From Brachionus plicatilis (taxonomy: Eukaryota; Rotifera; Eurotatoria; Ploima; Brachionidae): 64,000 nt of DNA. Under the pieces are notes generated by a model that was given only the letters and a program-made list of their open reading frames with translations, made no database searches and was not told the DNA's origin. The DNA is taken from positions 3,966 to 67,965 of the forward strand of contig QEOQ01000533.1 of NCBI GenBank assembly GCA_010279815.1. Direction: 5' to 3'. Shown here piece after piece: positions 22,879-34,057 of the stretch. How positions within the stretch are numbered: position 1 is the first letter of the stretch; every line of letters starts with the position of its first letter. The translations under genes and the position numbers were made by a program.

Positions 22879-23229
22879 ATGGAATGGTATACTGACAATA
22901 TAAGCGCTGGCATAGCAGAATCCAAAAGCAAGCAACTGATATTTTTAGTTCACATTTTCGGTAGTGAAGGCCTAATAAAAACTTTTAAAGAAAATTCTAT
23001 TTCACTTAAACTTAATGCTGAGTCACAGACTTGTTCATTTTTCAAACAAATTTGTATTTTCTTAAGCTGACTATTATATCAAAATTTTAATTTTTATAAA
23101 AAATTAGATTGATCTGAGGAAGAAGAAAAAGAAAGAAACAATGAAATGGAAAGGCGAAAATTGGGACAACAAAAAAAAGCTCGTAAAAAAAAAGTCGAGA
23201 CAGCCAGGAATTCAAGAATAGCCAGAATT
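22879..23229 (+). pseudogene. UBXN4-like N-terminus, truncated relic
   Basis: The ATG at 22879 follows a spliceable 5' leader (TTTTTTTTCAG at about 22843-22853). The product starts MEWYTDNISAGIAESKSK and has FLVHIFG and QTCSFFKQI, the arrangement of the N-terminal thioredoxin-like region of UBX-domain protein 4 (an ER-membrane p97 cofactor). A second segment (about 23107-23229) encodes NEMERRKLGQQKKARKKK, like the charged helical linker of that family. Joining the two with the obvious GTATTT/TTAG intron (23053-23106) gives a TGA in the second codon. The UBX domain and ER anchor are absent. It is likely a partial duplicate. The family call is by resemblance only. Confidence 0.5.
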
Positions 23230-23679
23230 TAATTTAGATATGTAGACGGTTCGTGTGCGAGCGCCAACCCGTCCGACACGTCTGACTCATTACTTATTAA
23301 ATATTTTTTATTTAATTTTTTTTTTTAAATGAAGATTTTTTAAATTTTATACATTTAGAAATATAAAAAAAAATTTAAATTATGTTTTTTTTTGTTTTTT
23401 TTCTTGCTTCGACGCTGTATGCCCACATCTTCTTCCAGTCTGACACATGTTTTAAGATGCATTCCTTCATGAAACTTTCTTAATAAAAAATTAAATTTTA
23501 AATTAATAAAGATTTAAATTGATGTTACCTTTTATTTTTGATATTGAATTTGGATATTCAATTTTTAATTGTAGATTTAAAAAAAATTCTTTTTATATTT
23601 TATTTTATTTAATTTTTTAATTTATATTATTTAGGAATTAATTTAGGTTTAAAAAAGTTTATTCATTAGACCAATCCCC

Positions 23680-25063
23680 TTTGTTTTTCGCGAGTATTGT
23701 CAAGACTTTTTTGAGATGGTTTGACAATTTTTTCACTTTTCAGCACCCATATTTCTCTCAAATTCCCTTATTGTTTCAGTCAGTTCTTCTGAACTTCTGC
23801 ATTGTCTCTTTCTGACGAATGTTTTAAGGTCGCTCCATAGCATTTTTATCGGATTAAAATCAGCAGAATTGGGAGGTGTTCTTAACTAATAATACATCGC
23901 ATAAAGAACTGTTTTAATTGAAAATAAATAGTTATTTATTCCCCAATTCACTCCATTGTCTATTAAGAATTGAGAACATAGGTTGGAACTATGCTTCGTA
24001 TCATTATCTTGAATAAAATAACTTGCAGCTAATTCTTCTTGGCTGAATTTGGTTTATACGGGAGTAAGTAGTATTCCAATATACACTTATAACCATATTG
24101 GTTTAAATTTGATGTAAAAAGCTATTTTAATAATTATTTAGAAATATTTTGATAACTTAGAAAATCTTTCACAAAATCTTGTCGGTCCTTTGCAACTTAA
24201 CGCTGCCCAAACATTCACCTTTATTGAACTCTTTTCCCCTATACCCACACAACTTGGTTTTGAAGTTTTTTCCCGGAAATGGTATAAAGGAAAAGTGTTT
24301 ATCTCTATTTTGGCCTCATCAGGAAAAATAAATCGAGTCATGTCGCATTATTTATATCTTTTGGCAGAATCTTCTCTTTGCCTCTTTTTCATTTGATTTA
24401 AATTTGGCCTTCCCCGTGCTCTTCTATATACATAACCCAGTTCTAACAGTGAAAAAGAAAAATTATTAATTCTTTTAATTTAGATTTTAATGCTTCTAAA
24501 TCAAAATTTAAAGCTACAATTGTAGAATTGTAGAATACAATTGTAGCTTTAAATTTTGAATTAAAAGCATTAAAATCTAAAAGTATTAGAAAAATATTTA
24601 CTTTTCCGATAATTGCAAATGGTTGATATGCTTAAGAGTACAGAAAAAACTCTTCGGACTTCAAGAGAAATTTCCCGTGCACTTTTAAACCCATTCGAAG
24701 TTTTTATTTGGTTCTATAATTATTATTAAATAATTTGATAAAATTTATTTATTAAAAATTATTCGGATAAATTCTCTAATCACAGCAGTTACTTTTTGAG
24801 AAACTCAATATCTTCGGGCAAAATATCCTAAATTAAGGCGATTTTTTTTTGTTTTAGACGAAATTGTCGTGCTCTGATTGCCTCTGTAAAATTTTTTTCT
24901 AATATTTAAATTTGAATTATATAATTACCGTAAGTTTTGGAATAAATTCTTCAGGATACAGTTTGAGTGCATTCTCACGAATTGCCGTTGCTTTTTGTCC
25001 CTTCAGACTTAACTTTCTTATTAAATCTGATATTTTCTTCATTGTTTCTCTACGATAATTCAT
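23680..25063 (-). pseudogene. Tc1/mariner transposase, decayed
   Basis: Minus-strand frames carry the DDE catalytic core in order: MTRFIFPDEAKIEI (first Asp, about 24310) with SSIKVNVWAALSCKG, then YFIQDNDTKHSSN (second Asp, about 24010), then RTPPNSADFNPIKMLWSDL (third acidic site, about 23850). Upstream are a helix-turn-helix-like SARKISLEVRRVF segment (about 24660) and an N-terminal frame starting ATG at 25063 (MNYRRETMKKISDLIRKL). Stops (for example YY-stop-LRTPPN) and frameshifts break it. A near-palindrome of 42-bp arms sits at 24483-24577. The ATG lies only 57 bp from the divergent gene at 25121. Confidence 0.8.
24483..24577. repeat. 42-bp-arm palindrome
   Basis: Arms 24483-24524 and 24536-24577 (GATTTTAATGCTTCTAAATC... 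and its near-complement) match with about three mismatches around an 11-bp loop. It sits inside the dead transposase gene, so it is probably a small foldback insertion. Confidence 0.75.
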
Positions 25064-25120
25064 TTTCTATAATCTAAATTTAGATAAAAAATCTTTAAAA
25101 ATCAACATACATCATCAACA

Positions 25121-25873
25121 ATGCCACCAAAGAAAGTTGAAACCAAAAATTGTATTCTAGTACGCATAATGAAACACCAGTCAAATATAGAAAAAGCTCC
25201 AGGTAGTATTACGAATTATCTTGGAGCAGTTTGTAATATTCCAATAGAGAACTGCAAGGATTTTGAAAATTTTGAAGAAGTAAGAATATTATTAATTTTA
25301 ATTTATTTAAATTTATTTTTTAAAAAAGTTTAAAATCAATGGTGTGGTTTCGGTTTTTTTGTCCACCAAGAAGAAAAAATTCGAAGTTCTGACTGAGCTT
25401 TTAAATGAAAGCGTAAAAAGCGAAAAGCCAGGAATAGTGTTAATGGAGGCCGCTGAATTTCGACCCGAGAACGAAGTCAATTCAAACCCAAGTATGCAAA
25501 CATCAGCTGATGTCGAACAATCGAATGTGATTGCTGATGAAAATTCTGACCAAGGTCAAGAGATAGAAATCCAATCTGGACCATCAGATGACCAAACTAG
25601 GACTAAAAAAAGAAAGCTAACATTATCAAAATCATTTGATAATCTTTCTTTCGCTGATGATCAGGAGTGGTTAAGCAAAAATAGCAGGAAAAATTCCTAC
25701 GATATAATAAACAGGATCGCTGGTGACTTTCTTGCTAACCAGCATAAAGTAATTTATGAATTTTTTTTTTTATAAATTAAAAAATTTATGATAAATTTTT
25801 TAAGCTAATTCATCAAATGGAAAAAATGCAACAAACAATGGGTGAAATGAGTAAAAAACTTTACTCATTATAG
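25121..25873 (+). CDS. intact three-exon gene, nuclear-type protein of unknown family (215 aa)
   Basis: The exons are 25121-25279, 25329-25748 and 25805-25873, all phase 0. The introns are 49 and 56 bp with GTAAGA/AAAAAAG and GTAATT/TTTTAAG borders. Residues 1-95 form a compact domain (KNCILVRIMKHQ, SITNYLGAVCNIPIENC, FKINGVVSVFLSTKKKKF). The middle is acidic and Gln/Ser-rich with a TRTKKRKL nuclear localisation-like motif at about 157. The last exon is a short heptad-like helix (HQMEKMQQTMGEMSKKLYSL). I do not recognise the family; the layout resembles a small DNA- or chromatin-associated protein. It is divergent from the dead Tc1 transposase with only 57 bp between the ATGs, so it could be a second transposon gene or a host gene sharing a promoter region. 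The splice model is inferred from frame. Confidence 0.65.
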
Positions 25874-26119
25874 CGTATTGCTAAACACATAAATGTTAGT
25901 TAAAAATAGATCAACTTTTATCCATTAAATTTTTTATTTAAGTGCATACAAGAAATGATGAAATATTACTTAAGCTTACATTTTCTGACGTAAAATTACG
26001 TAAAATAACGTAATCTTACCGATTATACAGTTTAACTTTAAACACTGTATTAATTATAATTATTTTTTATCTAGATGTTTTAGATTATTCTAATTATAAA
26101 TTGAAAACGTTTATCTGCT

Positions 26120-26535
26120 TATAATAAAATATTTATACTGAGAGCATTGCAATTTTAGCTTTCAAACTAGTGGAACATAGCGAGAAAAGCTTGTCTCTTT
26201 TCAAAGACAAGTTCAGATTCTTGTGCCAGACTTATCTCCTAAAATAAACCATATATAGGAGTTGTTACTGTTGGTATTGGTTTAAAAAATAACAAATATT
26301 ATCATGGAACAACAGTTGATGTAATTTTGATTCAATTGGAATGGATAAACTAGTACAAGCTAACCGAAAAAAGCGAAGACCAAATGATACAGCAGGAGCG
26401 CTCGAACATCAACCAAAAGAAACACAAACTTCAACTTCAGCATCAATAGGATCTGAATCTAATGACGATTCAAATGATGATTCAATGCAAGAAAATGTAT
26501 CCAAGAGACCAAGAATAGATTCAGTCACAAAATAA
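26120..26535 (+). pseudogene. fragment of a related nuclear-type protein gene
   Basis: About 26200-26265 reads QVQILVPDLSPKINHI. A frameshift leads to GVVTVGIGLKNNKYYHGTTV (about 26263-26325). The clean frame 26341-26535 follows with ATG, KKRRPNDTAG, a Thr/Ser-rich acidic stretch and a C-terminal KRPRIDSVTK before TAA. Domain plus acidic linker plus nuclear signal parallels the intact gene at 25121. I read it as a broken paralogue, but the last frame alone could be a live exon. Confidence 0.35.
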
Positions 26536-27583
26536 ATGTTTTGTGTAAATTGTAGAGCTAAAATGACTAAAAGAAGATACTGGGCTTTTCCATTTCCTTT
26601 TTTATAAATGTGGTAAAAAATAATTTTTTCTGGTATTAAATAAAAAAAAAATTTTTATAACTTTGGTTTTTTTCTAATTAATTTGTTATCAATGTGAAAA
26701 TAAGTGTCATTTTATTATTTTTTTTTGTTCTCTAATTAATTGGTGTAATTCTAATAGATTTGGGGTAAAAAAATTAAATTTTGGCGTATTTTATTCAATA
26801 TTTTGGATATATTAAACAAACAAGTCTAACTTAGTAAATTAATTAAAGTAATTTTTGTTATTTCTATATATTATTCGCGATATAAAATTTTAAAAGATTT
26901 TTAAAGAAATCATTTTTGATTAAATAATATATTTGATGAGAAGAATTTATTTTTTAAAAATATGAATAAAATTTGAAAAACCAATTCACATCTCTCATTT
27001 GAAACACCAAATATTACAGATAAACCTGATTGTTATATAAAGCCTTTCAGTAAATAAAATCACCTTTTAATTTTAATTAAAAACGGACAATCAATATTAC
27101 TTCTCTGATAAAAGAAAAGAGACCGTTGTCCAAATATAACTCGAAGAACTGATGTTTTTTAGCTCTCTATATCAAATTAACTTAAATTGTTTCTATTTGA
27201 CTTTAGAATAAAATTTTAAACACCAATTCACATCTCTCACACAAGCTTTTAATCATTTTTCCAAGTTTTACAGATAAATCTGATTGTTTTATCTAGTCTT
27301 TCAGTAATTTTATTTTTTATTTTAAATTTTTACATTTTAATAATAAAAATACTTCCAAAAATAAAATTATATTATTTTTTAATTCAAATTAATTTTTAAA
27401 ATTCTCATTATTACACGTATGAAAACGTGTTTTTATTAAAATTTAAAATTTATCCGGTTTGAAAAACCCGAAATTTAGGAGTATTTCGGGTACGGGTACG
27501 TTTATTAGTTGGCATAGTTGGCATTGCATTAAATTATTACAGCAACTATATAGCATTAATTTTATCTTTTTGATTTTCTTTAG

Positions 27584-27965
27584 ATATGGCAGTCAATTGA
27601 CCAATTCAATAATTTACAAATTAATTGGAATTGTCACTGCATCACAAAGAGGCCATCCCCAATTATGTGTTGATAACGGATATTTCTTTCGAGTTTATAG
27701 TGAAAATGAAAGTAAAATTAGTTGGTGATGTATAGAACATTATTGTAAGGCTAAATGCTTTACTCAGGGGAAAGCTTTTGAGAACAAGTATCAAATTAGT
27801 TTTAAAAAAAAAACATAGACACGGAGCATACTCATGGACCTAAACCAACTAAACATCAATTAAAAAAAAAAAAGCGAAACTTAAAAGAAGTAACAGTAGC
27901 CTGTTCAAAAGATGTATCAAGCCTAGCTCCTAAGCAAATTTTAACAAGTATTGAACTTTTTAACC
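27584..27965 (+). pseudogene. FLYWCH-type zinc finger fragment (MULE-like gene)
   Basis: After an acceptor-like TTTCTTTAG, the frame encodes SQLTNSIIYKLIGIVTASQR, then VDNGYFFRVYSENESKISW, TGA, CIEHYCKAKCF. That is the FLYWCH spacing of aromatic residues with C-x4/5-C, and a His pair (HTHGPKP) follows in a shifted frame. A lysine-rich linker and VACSKDVSSLAPKQIL come next, as in FLYWCH proteins that often carry a MULE transposase domain. TGA sits where Trp-Arg-Cys or similar is expected. The transposase core is absent. Confidence 0.6.
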
Positions 27966-28309
27966 TCTCTATTTCGTACCAAATTTTAAATTTTTAAATT
28001 TTTCTCTTTTAAAAATACTAAATAAAATTTTTATATTTAATCTTTGGGGAAAAAAACTAGAGTTAAATCAATCTTGACCTAAAATTAAGTATTTATTCAG
28101 TAAACACCGCGAGGGTGGTGTAAAAAAAAATAAAATAAAATAAGAAAAAGATGTAAATTAAAGTAAAGTTTGTCTTTCTAAATAATTTTAAATAATTTTC
28201 GTGAAAAAATTATAATTTTTTTATAATCGTTTAAGTAGTAACATGATTTAATAGAATTAAAAAAAACTACTAAAATAATTTTTCAAGTTTGACCTTAAAA
28301 TTAATGATT

Positions 28310-28730
28310 TTAAAAATGAAGAAAAAATAAAATTTTTAGGCATCTTTTTAGACTCAAAAATTTTATTTGGTACAACAGTGGATGAAGTAAAAACTCTGTA
28401 ATTCAAGTCTTAATATAATAAAATATCCAAAATTAAAAAAATTAGATAATCTTTACGAATCTTTGAAAGGATCAATCTTGGATTAGTTTTTTTCCCTGTT
28501 AAAATTCATTCTCTGAAAAAAACATCAATAAAATACAAGTCTTCTTTTTCCTAAACTTTCAAATGTTTAAACATGTCTAACCTCTTGCTATTTCAATATA
28601 TCGTTTTTAATTTTATTTTTATTACTTAAAATTATTTATCCTATTTTATCTAATTTAATTTTATTTTAAATTTTTTTATATTTTTATTCTGAAGAATCAT
28701 TAGCTCAGTACAGATTAACAAATAAATAAA
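28310..28730 (+). pseudogene. LINE 3' end relic, right duplication copy
   Basis: Counterpart of 11020-11462. It has the same FLGIFLDSKILFGTTVDE signal and the same terminus ending in CTGAAGAATCATTAGCTCAG and AAATAAATAAATAAT. Confidence 0.6.
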
Positions 28731-29420
28731 TAATATAAGAATCCATATTTAAATTATTTTTTGCATTTTTTGGTGCAGCATTAAATGCATAATTCTCAAG
28801 TGACTCAAGTGGGAATTCTGTTTTTTTTTTAAAAAACTTGGCTTTTAACCCGCTCCAAAATTTCAAAAACGACTTTAGCGCAGGCAATCAACTCGTGTTG
28901 AGATTATAAATTTAGAATGGGTGACGATGTAAAAGTTTTGACTGTTTTAATTAAAATATAATAATATTTATATTTAATAGGAAATTTCAAACAACAATTT
29001 AAATTGTCTAAAATAAAACTTTTATTTAGATTTAAATTGAATGCTTTCATGGCAATCTAAAATAACTTTGTTGATTTGTGAATTATCATGGCAAAATAAT
29101 AGATTATTTCTGATATTTCCTTAGTTTTTAAATTTTGTAATCTTTAATAGATTTTAAAATGAATCATAATTTAGCAATTAAAGCAAAATTGTATTGGATT
29201 TCCATGAAAGCATTCTATTTAAACCTTAATCAAAGTATTGATTTAGACAATTAAGATTTTTACACAGATTATTCCAAAACACACTTCCTTATTTAATTCA
29301 AATTGACTTTATTCTAAATAAAATAAAAAAGAATCGATATTGAGCAATTAATAATGCATTAGACCAGCGGATTAAACATACTTAAATAAAGAAAATTTTC
29401 AATTTTTTTATTTTCACAAA

Positions 29421-30866
29421 ATGAAATCATTAGACTTTTCTTTACAAAATAAAATTACTGAATGGTGCTTGTCATCAACAACCCATGGTATTCCAAACAT
29501 TGTTAGATCTAAAAACAAATTAAGTGCCATTTTTTGGTTAGTTGCTTTTTTAGCTAGTACCATATTTTGCGGATACCAAATTGTCCAAATATTGATCGAT
29601 GTCAGTACATATCCTGTTTATGTGAACATCGATGTCATAGAGGAGATGCCAGCACCTTTTCCGTCAATAAGCTTTTGCAATTTAAATCCATTTAATACAG
29701 TAAACCCAAGTGTTTATGCCATTTTTGAAAATATATTATCTGATAATAAACTAAAATATTATCGGGCTCCTAATTTAGTGTGGCTTTCAGCGTCCGGTCT
29801 TATTAAATCATTTGTGCATGACTTGTCAGATGATGAAAAACAAATTTTTACTTTTGACTACGATCAAATGGTTTATAGCTGCAAATTCAATGGATTTTTG
29901 TGCAATAAAGAAGATTTTGAATGGTTTTATGATTTTAATTATGGAAATTGTTACAAATTTAATCCATATGGAACGAGATTTGTTGGAAAAAGTGGTTCCC
30001 AAAGTGGATTAAGACTTGAAATCTATGTAGGAAATTCAACTGGCAAAGAAGCATACTCAATTTCAAGAGGAGTCCGATTTTTGGTTCATAATCATTCGGA
30101 CACTATAAGCATAAACGATTTTGAAGAAGAAGCAGCAGCTGGCTTTTCAACCCAAGTAATAATCAGCAGAAGTGTGTATGAAAAAATGGACCAGCCGTTC
30201 AGCACTTGCCTTAGTGATCTAACAAGTTCAAATTCAAAGCAGACAAAAATAATGCGAACTATGTTTAATCAACTAAATTTTAAAAAATATTCAAAAGAAA
30301 TTTGTTTAAATATTTGTTTTCAATTAAAACTAGAAAACAAATGCAATTGTTCAGATCCATCAATTGCGAGCATTCAAAATATGACAAAATGCAATTCAAT
30401 AACACATATAGAGTGTAAAGAAGAATTCTATCAAAGTTTTTTTTCAAATCAATCCCAAGAATGTGAAGATGATTGTCCCATTGAATGTGTAACATACAAA
30501 TATTCAACAAAGTTAACTTTTTCTGAATTCTACACAAATTGGTATTTTGATCTGTTCCAAAACCGAAAAGATGGTATCGAAAAAGACATATCTTCATATG
30601 GATCGGCCGAAGTTGCAAGAAAAAATGTATTATTAATCAATTTTTTTTATGATGAAACTTCGATAACAAAAATTACAGAAAAACCTTTGTGGAATTTTTT
30701 TTCTATTTTGTCAAGTATAGGCGGCAATTTGGGTCTTTTTATAGGTATGAGTATTTTAAGCTGTGCTGAAATAATTGAAATAATTGTGAAGACAATATTT
30801 TTAAATTTTAAACATACTTTAAAAATGAATAAACTAGAATTCGTAGAGAAGATTTCTAATAAATAA
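29421..30866 (+). CDS. DEG/ENaC (amiloride-sensitive-type) sodium channel subunit, intact
   Basis: Intronless ORF of 481 aa. DEG/ENaC subunits assemble as trimeric Na+-permeable channels in the plasma membrane, gated by peptides, protons or mechanical force depending on the member. In sequence: the gating His-Gly at 22-23 (STTHGIP), TM1 at about 34-58, the post-TM1 FPSISFCNLNPFN block at 80-92, a Cys-rich extracellular domain (about 95-415, including CNCSD and ECEDDCPIEC), and TM2 (about 427-458) with GGNLGLFIGMSILSCAEI. G442-M-S444 is the G/S-x-S selectivity filter. Length is at the short end for the family. The ATG is kept because the sequence upstream is AT-rich and conserved in both duplication copies. 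Its duplicate at 12219 carries a nonsense codon. Ligand and gating mode cannot be told from sequence. Confidence 0.93.
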   Translation: MKSLDFSLQNKITEWCLSSTTHGIPNIVRSKNKLSAIFWLVAFLASTIFCGYQIVQILIDVSTYPVYVNIDVIEEMPAPFPSISFCNLNPFNTVNPSVYAIFENILSDNKLKYYRAPNLVWLSASGLIKSFVHDLSDDEKQIFTFDYDQMVYSCKFNGFLCNKEDFEWFYDFNYGNCYKFNPYGTRFVGKSGSQSGLRLEIYVGNSTGKEAYSISRGVRFLVHNHSDTISINDFEEEAAAGFSTQVIISRSVYEKMDQPFSTCLSDLTSSNSKQTKIMRTMFNQLNFKKYSKEICLNICFQLKLENKCNCSDPSIASIQNMTKCNSITHIECKEEFYQSFFSNQSQECEDDCPIECVTYKYSTKLTFSEFYTNWYFDLFQNRKDGIEKDISSYGSAEVARKNVLLINFFYDETSITKITEKPLWNFFSILSSIGGNLGLFIGMSILSCAEIIEIIVKTIFLNFKHTLKMNKLEFVEKISNK

Positions 30867-30944
30867 GATTTGAATTATATTTTTATAAATGTTTTCAACT
30901 TTCATTTTGCCTTTTTTAAATACTGTAGTGCTTTGAAACATGGT

Positions 30945-31405
30945 TTTTAAGTAATTTTACGTAAATTAACGTTAAAATACGTGAATTAGCTTTAATTTAA
31001 GTAAAATTACGGAATTTTAAATCACGTAATTTACGGTTTTGTGAAGTTCAGTTTAAAAGAACAGAACAAAATTTTGTTCTGTTCTTTTGTGAATTAAAAA
31101 TTGAATGACTTTTTTGCAAAAAGTTTAAAATTAGTTCCGTAAATGCAACATGTTGCAACATTCAACTTTCAAAGTCTGATAATTATGTGCAAAAGCTTTG
31201 CAAATGCACTGCGCTGGAACACATTGAAATTTAATTTTAAATTGATATTTTGCAGACCTTGATAGCTGATGCAACTTTGAAAGTTGCACAATGTCTTGAT
31301 CTCGAAACTAATTTAAACTTATGTTCTTTTTATCATTTTTTACTGAATTACTCAAAACCATAATTTATGACAAATTACTTGAATTTACCTAAAACCAAAA
31401 AGAGC
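30945..31405. mobile_element. TTACGTAA-rich TIR element, right duplication copy
   Basis: Counterpart of 13738-14240, with GGTTTTTAAGTAATTTTACG at the left end and a shortened right arm (about 31355-31395, AATTACTTGAATTTACC). Several internal rearrangements distinguish it from the left copy. Confidence 0.55.
31055..31088. repeat. perfect 34-bp palindrome
   Basis: AAAAGAACAGAACAAAA (31055-31071) is directly followed by its exact reverse complement (31072-31088). The left duplication copy has only the first arm (about 13850-13870), so the second arm arose or was lost after the duplication. Confidence 0.85.
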
Positions 31406-31529
31406 TGAAAAGTAGAAATTTTTTGGTAATTTTTTTTAAAACAAATCAAATTTTTTTTATTCAATTTTTATTCTATAAATTAAATTACCGCTTTTAAAGT
31501 AATTTTTGGTAATTTTTCGAATTTTAAAG

Positions 31530-31885
31530 GTAAAATAAATTTAAAAAAAGTAAAAAACACAATTACATAAATTTTATTTAATTTCTTCATATGTTTTAGA
31601 TTTTATAAGTGATTTGACTGATCACCTTCATTTTTTTTTTGCTATTTTTATTACCTAAAATTAAATATTGAGAATTTTTATTAAGATTCATTAAAATTAC
31701 ATTTTTTAAGTGATTTAAATAAGATTGACATTTTACTGGAGTAATTGACTTTTGTAATTCAAAAATAGCCTTCACAATATATTTCACTTTTTACTCTTTT
31801 TTTCTTTATATTATTTTTTAATTTGTTCCAGAGCATTTCAATAGGATTAATGTCCGGTGATTTAGACTTGATCTTTTTTTATGAA
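31530..31885 (-). pseudogene. Tc1/mariner transposase C-terminal fragment
   Basis: The minus strand at about 31800-31880 reads SPDINPIEMLWNKLKNNIKK, the third catalytic block of Tc1 transposases. After a frameshift, 31596-31787 continues with LQKSITPVKCQSYLNHLKNV, the usual C-terminal helix. The segment is absent from the left duplication copy. It represents a different Tc1 lineage from the one at 23.7-25.0 kb. Confidence 0.75.
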
Positions 31886-32479
31886 TTCATTCAATTTTAT
31901 TAATTTTTAATAAATAAAAAAATACCCATTATATACTTTTTTTCTTCAAAATTTCCGTACAAAGCTTTAATTTATGCTTGCTTGTCTAAATCCTTTCTAA
32001 AAAACTATAAAAATTCAACCAAATTCCATGTATTTAGTAAGTAATGGTATTTTCTTATTTGGCTACTGCTGTTATTTAAGCCAAAATATTCATTTATTTT
32101 TAAACCAAGCTTTTGCGGAGATTCTAGTCCATTTTTTTTAATTGTTCTTGCCTCATTAAATAATTAATTCGAAATATCAAATTTTTTTATTTAAATAACT
32201 TTGATTAATTTAAAAATTGATTTAGCAACTGATCTTATTTTTAGAATTAAATTAAATTTTTAATCAGCTTTTCAATATACTTAAAAAAAATGGAAAATTT
32301 TACGACATTACTTTCTTTTATGGAACAGATTATTTAGAATGACATTTTTAGCGATGATCTAATTTTTCTTTAGATTAGTGCTTTCTCTATCTCGTGGTTT
32401 TTCATTTGAGCGATTTCACATTTTTTACTAATAGATTTTTTTTAATTGTCGAATCTTAAGAAAGAAACAAAGATGCAAG

Positions 32480-32640
32480 GAAAATTTAAAAATAGGAATA
32501 GCGGAAATTTTTAAAAAAAAGTTCAACATCAGTTTCATTATCTGATTCAAGCGACAATGAAGTAGAGGATATAATGAAAAGATTAAAAAAAAAGATGAAG
32601 ATATGAAGATAATACCAATCATATACAATATACTAGATGA
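32480..32640 (+). pseudogene. short acidic/serine-rich coding relic
   Basis: SSTSVSLSDSSDNEVED followed by a lysine-rich run is readable here and, with small changes, at about 15695-15775 in the left copy. No exon borders or family are recognisable. The low-complexity minus-strand frame across it is ignored. Confidence 0.25.
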
Positions 32641-33189
32641 AAAACGCATATTGAAGTTTGAGATCAAGATCAAAAGATTATAATATAAAATCTAATATTT
32701 TTTTTTATTAAAGAGAAAAAATATTTTTTTTCCTTAGCAATTACTTTACATGTTGTGTCAAGTTTATTTTCATATATTAAATTTTAAAATATCCCTGTTT
32801 ATTGAAATTAAATAGGTTAAAATTTTTTAATTGATTTGAATATTTAAAGATAAAAAAAATTTAATCTTTCAAAATTTATAATTTGTTTAAGTAAAAAAAT
32901 AAAATTATTTTAGTTTGAATGAATGAATAAAAAAGTTATGAATTTGAATTTCTGAATTAACTTAACCTTAATTGTTTAGATTATTGATTGTTTTTGTTAA
33001 ATAAAATGGAAGTCAATCATTTTGATGTTTATTTTTTAATGAACCATTATTAGACATAATATGTCTAGTAATGTTTAGAATTTATTTTTTCAAAATTATC
33101 AAATTTATTTGATTAATTAATTTTTAAAATTTTAAATGATTGGTTTGATCTTAAAATTTGATCTGAAACTTCAATTACCGTGAAAAACT

Positions 33190-33580
33190 TCTATTAATAT
33201 TATAAAAAATTGATAATTCAAAGTAGTTTATATTTAAGTCTTTTTTTAATAATTAAAAACTTGTTTATAAGTCTTGAATAAAGTTATTCAAATGTTTTTG
33301 CACCATATTTTGATTTCAAACTTGGTTCGAACAATAACTCTTTGTTTCTCAGTTCATAACTTAGACTTCTTGCTTCATTTGAAATCAGTTTGCTTTTGAG
33401 ATTAATCCTCCCGTCATCAAAATTCAAAATTTTGAGTGCGAAATTTAGCATTCTAGATAAGAATCTGTATAGAAATGAAAATAAACCATATTTTTTTAAG
33501 AAATTATCTACAATATTGAAATCTTTTGAATTAAATTTTAAATTAAAAATTTTTGTCACAAAATAAATAACAATGGTCAC
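33190..33580 (-). pseudogene. LINE ORF2 C-terminal tail relic
   Basis: A 98-codon minus-strand frame ends with LSYELRNKELLFEPSLKSKY and GAKTFE, then TAA, LYSRLINKFLIIKK. The pattern Y-x-L-R-N...P...K-x-x-x-G-x-x-TF-(Y)-F is the usual end of jockey-like LINE ORF2. It is a fragment only; upstream sequence is not recognisable. Confidence 0.5.
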
Positions 33581-34057
33581 CTAATTATTAAGCTTGGTCA
33601 AAACTGAGCAAAGTGATGTTGGTCACATAACGTGGAAGACTCGATTTCTTAATATAATTTTATTTTTGAAAATCATGAAAAATTAAAAAATAATTTCCAA
33701 TCATGTGACTAAAAAAATTAATTTTTTAATCACAAACAATATTATATCGCATTAAATTTGTATTTAACTTCTTTTTCTCTTCATGTTTTATATCACACAT
33801 GAGGTGTTTTTTGAATAATAAATAATAAATCTATTTTTTACTAAAGAATTGAACTATTTTTGTTAAGTTTTAATTAAAAAATACTGACATTGAGTTAAAT
33901 TTTTTTCGCATGTTTTTTTTATACCTGTTAAAAATAAATGAAAAAGTAAAGAAATTTAATAAAAAAAATACTTAAATTAATCTTTAAATTACTTTGATTT
34001 ATTTTACTTAATTTTTTTGAAAATATTCATAAAAAAACACGACATACATTTAAAATT

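Larger units (their letters stand above)
26897..33193 (+). repeat. segmental duplication, right copy
   Basis: This is colinear with 9571-16403 in direct orientation, including noncoding flanks, so it is a DNA-level duplication and not retroposition. Private differences are 27500-27955 (FLYWCH fragment), about 28085-28290 (AT-rich insert), an extra palindrome at 31055-31088 and a Tc1 transposase fragment at about 31530-31885. It lacks the 700-bp TIR element of the left copy. Confidence 0.9.
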
